Shown here: piece after piece, positions 31,514 through 36,256 of the stretch
Position numbering within the stretch: the stretch's first letter is position 1
Layout of the letters: each line of letters opens with the position of its first letter
IMG/VR virus record: IMGVR_UViG_3300025645_000179
Location: 1-38,299 of that record
Source of the DNA: a virus
Strand: one strand, 5' to 3'
Length of the DNA: 38,299 bases
Notes under the pieces: generated by a model
Database searches by the model: none
What the model saw: the letters and a program-made list of their open reading frames with translations, nothing else
Told to the model about the DNA's origin: nothing
Position numbers and translations under genes: made by a program

Positions 31514-32035
31514 ATGCTCCCAAACAACTATCGCTGGCTCTCCGCTGAACCCGGCCCGAAGATGCTGCTGGAGGCGCTGAAGCTCTACGGCACGCTGGAG
31601 AAGCCCGGCGACGGCGACAACCCGGCCATTCTCGACTGGGCCAAGGAACTCGGCCTGCGCGACTATGACCACGATGCGATCCCGTGGTGCGGGCTGTTCG
31701 CCGCGATCATCGCCAAGCGCGCCGGCAAGCCCCTGGCGGCCTCGCCGCTGTGGGCGCGGTCGTGGGCGGACTGGGGCACCAAGAGCCCGAAGGCCGCGCT
31801 CGGCGACATCCTCGTGTTCTCCCGCAACGGCGGCGGCCACGTCGCGCTCTATGTCGGCGAGGACGACAACTACTACCACTGCCTCGGCGGCAACCAGGGG
31901 GATGCGGTCAGCATCGTCCGCATTTCCAAGGAGCGCTGCATCGCGGTTCGCCGCTTCTATTCCGTGGGCGTTCCTGCTAATGTGCGCTCTGTCAAACTGG
32001 CGGCGAACGGAACGCCGTCCACCAACGAAGCATAA
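31514..32035 (+). CDS. Endolysin, NlpC/P60-CHAP-like peptidase
   Basis: 173 residues of the phage peptidoglycan-peptidase family that resembles TIGR02594/CHAP enzymes. PGDGDNPAILDWAKELGL leads to the catalytic Cys59 in IPWCGLFAAIIAKR; then GDILVFSRNGGGHVALYVGE carries the catalytic His109, and CLGGNQGDAVSIVRI completes the fold. No signal peptide, so export depends on a holin. AAGGAG lies 6 bases before the ATG. It heads the lysis cassette. Confidence 0.9.
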   Translation: MLPNNYRWLSAEPGPKMLLEALKLYGTLEKPGDGDNPAILDWAKELGLRDYDHDAIPWCGLFAAIIAKRAGKPLAASPLWARSWADWGTKSPKAALGDILVFSRNGGGHVALYVGEDDNYYHCLGGNQGDAVSIVRISKERCIAVRRFYSVGVPANVRSVKLAANGTPSTNEA

Positions 32036-32045
32036 GGGGTTTTCA

Positions 32046-32225
32046 ATGAAGGGCTACCGCACTTACCTCGCCGCCGGCCTCGTGGCCGTCTTCGGCGTCC
32101 TGGCGTCCACCGACTGGATCAGCTTCTTCAGCGATCCCAAGGCCGGCGCGGTCGCCATCGGCTCGGGCATCCTCATGGCCGTGATGCGCTCGATCACCTC
32201 GACGCCGTCCGGCAAGGCGGACTGA
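32046..32225 (+). CDS. Putative holin, 59 residues
   Basis: Two hydrophobic spans (about 6-22, YLAAGLVAVFGVLASTDW region, and 33-49, AGAVAIGSGILMAVMRSI) joined by a short polar turn, with a basic start (MKGYR) and polar end. Size, topology and place directly after the endolysin fit a class II holin, which opens the inner membrane so endolysin can escape. AAGGGG is 6 bases before the ATG. Confidence 0.75.
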   Translation: MKGYRTYLAAGLVAVFGVLASTDWISFFSDPKAGAVAIGSGILMAVMRSITSTPSGKAD

Positions 32226-32228
32226 GCC

Positions 32229-32462
32229 ATGAACTGGGTCAGCCTCGTCCTGACCGCGATCAAGCTGATTGGCGCTCTCGTTGACTTTCTCCGGGAGCGC
32301 CAAATCATATCCGAAACCGAGCAGCGGATGCTCGCCGCCGCTCTTCAAGAGCAAGCGAAGACACTGGAGGCCGCGAATGAAGCTCGCGATGCGCAGCGTC
32401 GTAGCAATGCTGGCGTGCCTTGCGCTGACAGCTTGCCAGACGACGGGTTCCGGCGAGATTAA
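32229..32462 (+). CDS. Rz-like inner-membrane spanin
   Basis: 77 residues: one N-terminal membrane span (WVSLVLTAIKLIGALVDFL) and a charged helix (RQIISETEQRMLAAALQEQ...AANEARDAQRR). This is the layout of an i-spanin. The lipoprotein gene starting at 32377 inside it in another frame is its expected Rz1-type partner. Together they would fuse inner and outer membranes at lysis, which also indicates a Gram-negative host. Confidence 0.75.
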   Translation: MNWVSLVLTAIKLIGALVDFLRERQIISETEQRMLAAALQEQAKTLEAANEARDAQRRSNAGVPCADSLPDDGFRRD

Positions 32463-32601
32463 CGCACCAGGGGTGAAGGCGGTTCCATGCGCCGCGCTGT
32501 CGCCGATCTACTGGTCCAAGGGGGACACGCGGGAAACCCAGGACCAGGTCACGGAGTTCAACGCGGTGGGGGCTCGCGTCTGCGGGTGGAAGGGCAAATG
32601 A
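32377..32601 (+). CDS. Rz1-like outer-membrane spanin lipoprotein
   Basis: 74 residues with a lipoprotein signal: MKLAMRSVVAMLACLALTAC, lipobox LTAC followed by QTTGSG. The mature part (PCAALSPIYWSKGDTRETQD, QVTEFNAVGARVCGW) matches the phage o-spanin pattern of a short region with DT.ET..Q....N. GGAGG precedes the ATG by 6 bases. It overlaps the last 86 bases of the Rz-like gene in the +1 frame, an arrangement usual for Rz/Rz1 pairs. ATGA overlap with the next gene. Confidence 0.85.
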   Translation: MKLAMRSVVAMLACLALTACQTTGSGEINAPGVKAVPCAALSPIYWSKGDTRETQDQVTEFNAVGARVCGWKGK

Positions 32602-32915
32602 GCGACGAGGCGATGCGCTGGTTCATCGGCATCGAGATCACGGTGGTGGTGGCCTTTGCGAGCGCGCTGCTCGCGGCGTTCTACCGATTGTCTGACGCGA
32701 TCAGAAAAGGAGATGACGCCTTGCACACCCGTGTCAACGACATCCGCGACGAGTACGTTCGCCGGACCGATCTCGACGGGCACATGCAGCGCATCGACGG
32801 TTCGATGCGGGACATGCGGTCCGACATGAAAGAGCAACACCGCGACACACAGCGCCGCCTGGGCAGCGTATTGGCGGCGCTGAAGTGCGCGATCCCCACG
32901 CACCAGGAGAACTGA
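32598..32915 (+). CDS. Membrane protein with coiled-coil tail
   Basis: 105 residues. After MSDEAMRWF comes one membrane span (about 10-30, IGIEITVVVAFASALLAAFY), followed by a long charged coiled coil (VNDIRDEYVRRTDLDGHMQ, RIDGSMRDMRSDMKEQHRD). It resembles small phage lysis-region membrane proteins; it could be an accessory holin, a second spanin-like tether or an antiholin. ATGA overlap with the Rz1-like gene places it in the lysis operon. Confidence 0.78.
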   Translation: MSDEAMRWFIGIEITVVVAFASALLAAFYRLSDAIRKGDDALHTRVNDIRDEYVRRTDLDGHMQRIDGSMRDMRSDMKEQHRDTQRRLGSVLAALKCAIPTHQEN

Positions 32916-32917
32916 CC

Positions 32918-33058
32918 ATGTCCATCACCGCACAGATCATCAAGAGCGACGGAGCCGCGTCCGGTGATGGCGCTGTCCTCGGCACGCAGACGATCGCGGC
33001 TCCCGCGAACATCGACTACATCGGCCCCGGCATGCAGGTGTGGGTGAAGCAGGCGTAA
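32918..33058 (+). CDS. Unknown 46-residue protein
   Basis: A short gene with AGGAG 8 bases before its ATG. The product is a small soluble beta-rich polypeptide (ITAQIIKSDGAASGDGAVLG ... YIGPGMQVWVKQA), no membrane span. It is the last rightward gene; its stop is 4 bases from the stop of the opposing primase gene. Function unknown. Confidence 0.65.
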   Translation: MSITAQIIKSDGAASGDGAVLGTQTIAAPANIDYIGPGMQVWVKQA

Positions 33059-33062
33059 GCCG

Positions 33063-35060
33063 TCACCCCAGTTCGACGAACATCCGGGCGCTCTGTGCGC
33101 CCGGTTCTGTTTTGGCGACCACGCGCACCGTCTCGCCGGCATCGGTCTGCACCGGCTGCGCCAGGCGCAACTCGATCAGGGCCTTGACGTGGCGCAGATC
33201 GCCGGACGCCGGCACCTTGTCCCGGAAGTAGTTGTCGGCGGCGGTCAGCACCTTGGCCGCGTCGTAGGTCGCCAGGTGCATCGTGCCGTTGGCGGACATA
33301 TGAGCCCCGATGATCGTCGCGATGAACTTCGCCTCGCCGGTCATGGTCGCCGAGGGCTCCATGATCCGCAGAGCGTAGCTCGTGTCGCCGCACGGCAGCG
33401 GGAAGCTCTGCTTCTCCAGCCACAGCGGCTTCGTCTCCAGGGCGGACAAGTTCTGCTTCGCGTCGTCGATGCGGACGTAGCGGGCCTTGTAGCCGTCGCC
33501 GAAGCCGTAGAGCGCCGCGTCGGCCTCGTCGGCCGCGTAGATCGTGCTGGCGATGCGGACCGCGTTGACGATGTTGCCGGCACCGCGCACCGCGTCCGAC
33601 GAGCCCGCCTGCCGCACGGCCTTGGGCGTGTGGTGCAGCGCCAGGACCGCGATGCTCGCCAGCCTGGCGAGCCCGTTGAGCGCGTCCATCACCTCGCCCA
33701 TGGCGGTGTTGTCGTTCTCCTCCTCGTGGTGCAGCGACACGAGCGGGTCCAGCACCATGGCGTCGAAGCCCTCGCGCTTGGTGAGGCGGGCGAGTTCCTG
33801 GATGTCGGCCATCGCGAACGAGTGGTCCCGGTTCATGAGGCGGAAGCGAAGCTCGCGGCCAGGCCACAGCAGGACGTGCTTCTCGATCTCGCGGGGGTCC
33901 AGGTCGTAGACCGCACAGGCCGCGTAGAGCCTGGCTTCCATCTCGTGGCGGCTGTCTTCTAGGTTGTAGACGATCGTCTTGAACGGCCGGTTGACCGTGA
34001 AGCCCGCGAAGCTGCGGCCGGCTGCGCCGTGCGCCGCCAGGGCCAGCGAGAAGCCCGACTTGCCGACGCCGCCAGGGCCGGCGAGGACGGCGGCTTCGTT
34101 GCGCAGTAGGAGCCTGTGCATGATCCACTCCCTTGCGGGGATCAGTTCGATGGGCGTCATCGCGCGGCTCGCGAACACCTTGTCGAACTTCCCGGCGGAC
34201 GATGGTGGTGGAGCCGGGGGCAGCACGACGGCGTCGCCCCAGTCGCTCGCGGCTGCGGTCACGCCGCCCGATCCCTGCCGGCGCTGCGCATAGTTCTCCG
34301 CGTTCTTCACAATGCCGAGGAGTTCTTCTCGGTTCCACGGCGGCAGGCATCTCTCGTTCCAGTGCTCGGCCATCAAGTCGGCCGCGCGCTCGGCCGATAC
34401 GCCGATCTCGATCACCCGCGCCGCCACGGCGTAGGTCGTGTTGTTGCCGCCGCGCCCTTCGATGGCGATCGGGGCGTCCTTCAGCAGGTAGTGGATCGCG
34501 AAGACAATGTCGTCCGGCTCGTCCACCGACACCGCCGGCCCCTGTTCGCGCTGCTTCGGGTCGCCGCACATAATCACGAAGCCGGCGGGAACCTCGACCG
34601 GGCTTGTGTCGTTGATGACGTGGTAGGTGCCGGTGTAGCCCTTCTTGCCGCCGGGGTCCGCAAAGAAGCTGCCGGGACCGACGACGTAGCCGCCGGCCGA
34701 GCGAATGTCGATGCCGGGGGCGATGCGGTCAACGGAGTTCTGAACGTCGGGGCCGTGCATGTAGAGGTGCATGCCGCCGCCGGGCGTCTTGACGGTCAGC
34801 GTGTCGGGCAGGTCCAGATCGAGCAGCGCGGCGAAGCCGTTCTTCGCGGCGTCCACGTCAACGATCAGCGTCCCCTCGCCGGCCGCCACAGCGTAGTTGT
34901 AGTTCGGCTCGAACGCCCACCAGGCCCTGATCTTCGCCGGGTCCGTGGTCGCTTCGATCTTCCAGGCTAGGCCCTTCGGGGGCACCTTGTCCCCCGGTGT
35001 GATCGGGAAGACGCGGAACCCTCGACCCGCCCACGCGAGAGCGGCGTCGAGTATCGTCAT
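33063..35060 (-). CDS. Primase-polymerase fused to RepA-like helicase
   Basis: 665 residues in two enzymes. The N-terminal prim-pol domain (about 1-165) shows GDKVPPKGLAWK, catalytic Asp pair LIVDVD (68-70) and KTPGGGMHLYM (His98). Next is a primase C-terminal helical region (PPWNREELLGIVKNAENYA). After a Pro-rich linker containing SDWGD (272-276) comes a RecA-type AAA ATPase like RSF1010 RepA: Walker A AGPGGVGKS (about 327-335), Walker B DAMVLDPL, LALHHTPKA. It would make primers and unwind the fork, working with family-A polymerase and DUF2815 protein. The ATG at 35060 has GGGA 6 bases before it; the ATG at 35072 does not. Confidence 0.92.
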   Translation of the reverse strand: MTILDAALAWAGRGFRVFPITPGDKVPPKGLAWKIEATTDPAKIRAWWAFEPNYNYAVAAGEGTLIVDVDAAKNGFAALLDLDLPDTLTVKTPGGGMHLYMHGPDVQNSVDRIAPGIDIRSAGGYVVGPGSFFADPGGKKGYTGTYHVINDTSPVEVPAGFVIMCGDPKQREQGPAVSVDEPDDIVFAIHYLLKDAPIAIEGRGGNNTTYAVAARVIEIGVSAERAADLMAEHWNERCLPPWNREELLGIVKNAENYAQRRQGSGGVTAAASDWGDAVVLPPAPPPSSAGKFDKVFASRAMTPIELIPAREWIMHRLLLRNEAAVLAGPGGVGKSGFSLALAAHGAAGRSFAGFTVNRPFKTIVYNLEDSRHEMEARLYAACAVYDLDPREIEKHVLLWPGRELRFRLMNRDHSFAMADIQELARLTKREGFDAMVLDPLVSLHHEEENDNTAMGEVMDALNGLARLASIAVLALHHTPKAVRQAGSSDAVRGAGNIVNAVRIASTIYAADEADAALYGFGDGYKARYVRIDDAKQNLSALETKPLWLEKQSFPLPCGDTSYALRIMEPSATMTGEAKFIATIIGAHMSANGTMHLATYDAAKVLTAADNYFRDKVPASGDLRHVKALIELRLAQPVQTDAGETVRVVAKTEPGAQSARMFVELG
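33084..33113 (+). terminator. Late-arm terminator inside primase 3' end
   Basis: CCGGGCGC-TCTGT-GCGCCCGG, an 8-bp perfect stem, then TTCTGTTTT on the plus strand. It lies inside the last codons of the opposing primase gene, so it can stop rightward transcripts while being coding on the other strand. Confidence 0.8.
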
Positions 35061-35062
35061 GT

Positions 35063-35149
35063 TCAATCCCATTCAACCGAGATATGCTTCGATGAAGGCT
35101 TCGATGAAGGCTTCGATGAAGGCTTGGCTTTGCCCGAGCGTGATAGCAT
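35063..35149 (-). CDS. Possible 28-residue basic peptide ORF
   Basis: An open frame with ATG at 35149 whose TGA ends 2 bases before the primase ATG. The product has a short basic start, three PSSK repeats coded by 12-bp tandem repeats, and the end HISVEWD. No clear ribosome site. It may be a leader peptide that couples translation into the primase gene, or only a chance frame through the repeats. Confidence 0.35.
   Translation of the reverse strand: MLSRSGKAKPSSKPSSKPSSKHISVEWD
35086..35121. repeat. Three tandem 12-bp repeats
   Basis: GCTTCGATGAAG three times head to tail, followed by a partial GCTT. Each unit can form a CTTC/GAAG mini-stem. Placed just upstream of the primase-helicase gene, they resemble iterons of a replication origin or may simply code the PSSK repeats of the short ORF. 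Confidence 0.85.
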
Positions 35150-35170
35150 TACCGTAACCCCGTCGCCATC

Positions 35171-35416
35171 TCACCGTCTCCGCTTGACGGCTCTGTAGCT
35201 ATGACGAAGCTCTCCGAGCACGAGAACATACCCGCGCTTCTTGAGCGCCTTGCGCGCCGCGCCGATGGCGCGGGAACAGCGGCTGTGGAGTCGATCCACC
35301 GAAAGCCCGTCTTGGTGGGGCGGCCGGCACACGATACGGTAAATCTCATCGAGCGGGAAGTCGCGTGGCTCGGCGAGCATCTTCTCGACGAGCACTTCGT
35401 GCGTTCGGTTCTGCAT
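35171..35416 (-). CDS. Winged-helix-like DNA-binding protein, possible regulator
   Basis: 81 residues. RDFPLDEIYRIVCRPPHQDG followed by RLHSRCSRAIGAARKALKKRG and YVLVLGELRHSYRAV has the rhythm of a winged helix: a recognition helix with R..L.+RG then a beta wing ending in (G/S)YR. Very basic, as expected for DNA binding. It is the first gene behind operator promoter C, so it is a second candidate for the protein that binds CGCATA-N6-TATGCG. The ATG at 35416 follows AAAGGA by 7 bases. An ATG at 35434 lies within the operator palindrome and would sit too close to the promoter. Confidence 0.75.
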   Translation of the reverse strand: MQNRTHEVLVEKMLAEPRDFPLDEIYRIVCRPPHQDGLSVDRLHSRCSRAIGAARKALKKRGYVLVLGELRHSYRAVKRRR

Positions 35417-35429
35417 GTGGCGGTCCTTT

Positions 35430-35466
35430 CGCATAGTAATTTATGCGCTTACGGTCAGGCTGTCAA
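35430..35466 (-). promoter_or_regulatory. Leftward promoter with CGCATA-N6-TATGCG operator (site C)
   Basis: Minus-strand TTGACA (35466-35461), 17-base spacer, TAAATT (35443-35438); inverted repeat CGCATA-N6-TATGCG at 35430-35447 over the -10 box. Same geometry as sites A and B. It would drive the winged-helix gene and primase-helicase. Confidence 0.82.
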
Positions 35467-35508
35467 CGCCCGTCTCCGGTGCGGGGGTCAATCATCCGAT
35501 GGGCCGGG

Positions 35509-35721
35509 TTAGCCCACCATGCCGCGCCCGGCGAAGCGGTCGTCCGGGGCGTCATCGATGTGACGGATGCACCGCACCTTTATGCTTCTGCCCGTCGCGC
35601 TCCACTTGGCGTCATACGAGACGCTTCCGCTGAGGCTTTGGTTTGGCAGGCTGTCAACGTAGCTGAATAGCGCCGCGAGGTTCTTGAACTTTTTGGTCCA
35701 CAAGACTGTCTGTGTCATCAC
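35509..35721 (-). CDS. Unknown 70-residue protein
   Basis: Soluble, basic (VLWTKKFKNLAALFSYVDSL, SGSVSYDAKWSATGRSIKVR). No family recognised. The GTG at 35721 is chosen because it falls exactly where the ATG of the upstream nucleotidyltransferase falls within a duplicated 26-base start module, 8 bases after AAGAGG; an ATG one codon later is the alternative. Confidence 0.68.
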   Translation of the reverse strand: MMTQTVLWTKKFKNLAALFSYVDSLPNQSLSGSVSYDAKWSATGRSIKVRCIRHIDDAPDDRFAGRGMVG

Positions 35722-35743
35722 TTCACGTACCTCTTATCCCGCC
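35718..35743 (-). repeat. Duplicated translation-start module, copy 2
   Basis: 26 bases 92% identical (24 of 26) to 36231-36256, holding AAGAGG and the start position. In the copy at 36231 this DNA also encodes the polymerase C terminus RDKRYVK. The remaining 50 bases of this gap contain only a 16-codon frame. Confidence 0.8.
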
Positions 35744-35793
35744 TGGCTGAAGACGCCGCCCTTGCGCCGCAGGATGACCTGCATGTCGTCCAC

Positions 35794-36234
35794 CTAGTGG
35801 AACAGCTTGTCGCTCATCGTCCCCCACTCCTTCGCATACAACACAGCCTGAAACACGGCTATCCGATCTTGCTTGTCCATCAAGTTTAGCCGGGAGCACA
35901 GCTTAGTTGCTACCGCGTGGCGGGCAGCGAACCCTGGATCACGGGTGACTATAAGGTTCACCTCACCGCCGCGCCACGACATGAAGCCCGACGCGGCTGC
36001 GTTTTGGTAGTGCTCACTGCCTTCTGCGTTTTGGTAGTGCTCACTGCCTTCCCACAAAAACCCGTGCGAAGACATAATGGACACAGCTTGGCTCACCGCG
36101 CGTGCGTCAGGACAGAACACCAGGTAGTCGTAGTCGGAGAACACCGGCTCCGGGCGGCACGTAACACGAGACCCGCAGGGCGTGACCGTGCATCTCGCAG
36201 CCCGGAGTGAGTTTTCGAGTTGTTGGTCTATCAT
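35794..36234 (-). CDS. Nucleotidyltransferase-like protein
   Basis: 146 residues. PEPVFSDYDYLVFCPDARAV contains an S-D-x-D motif like the GSxxDxD metal-binding signature of MNT-type nucleotidyltransferases, and GGEVNLIVTRDPGF supplies the expected following strand. NTase-like proteins of this size are often found near DNA polymerase in T7-like phages; substrate unknown. The initial Gly of the usual GS pair is absent (here Phe-Ser), so activity is uncertain. A 9-residue tandem duplication (EGSEHYQNA twice) lies near the middle. ATGA overlap with polymerase fixes the start at 36234; longer frames run into the polymerase gene. Confidence 0.75.
   Translation of the reverse strand: MIDQQLENSLRAARCTVTPCGSRVTCRPEPVFSDYDYLVFCPDARAVSQAVSIMSSHGFLWEGSEHYQNAEGSEHYQNAAASGFMSWRGGEVNLIVTRDPGFAARHAVATKLCSRLNLMDKQDRIAVFQAVLYAKEWGTMSDKLFH
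35997..36050 (-). repeat. 27-bp perfect tandem duplication
   Basis: Two exact, head-to-tail copies of a 27-base unit inside the nucleotidyltransferase gene, adding nine residues in frame. The absence of any difference between copies points to a recent event. Confidence 0.95.
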
Positions 36235-36256
36235 TTCACGTACCTCTTGTCCCGCC
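36231..36256 (-). repeat. Duplicated translation-start module, copy 1
   Basis: Encodes the last seven residues of DNA polymerase and contains AAGAGG, the ribosome site for the nucleotidyltransferase ATG at 36234. Copy 2 is at 35718-35743. Confidence 0.8.
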
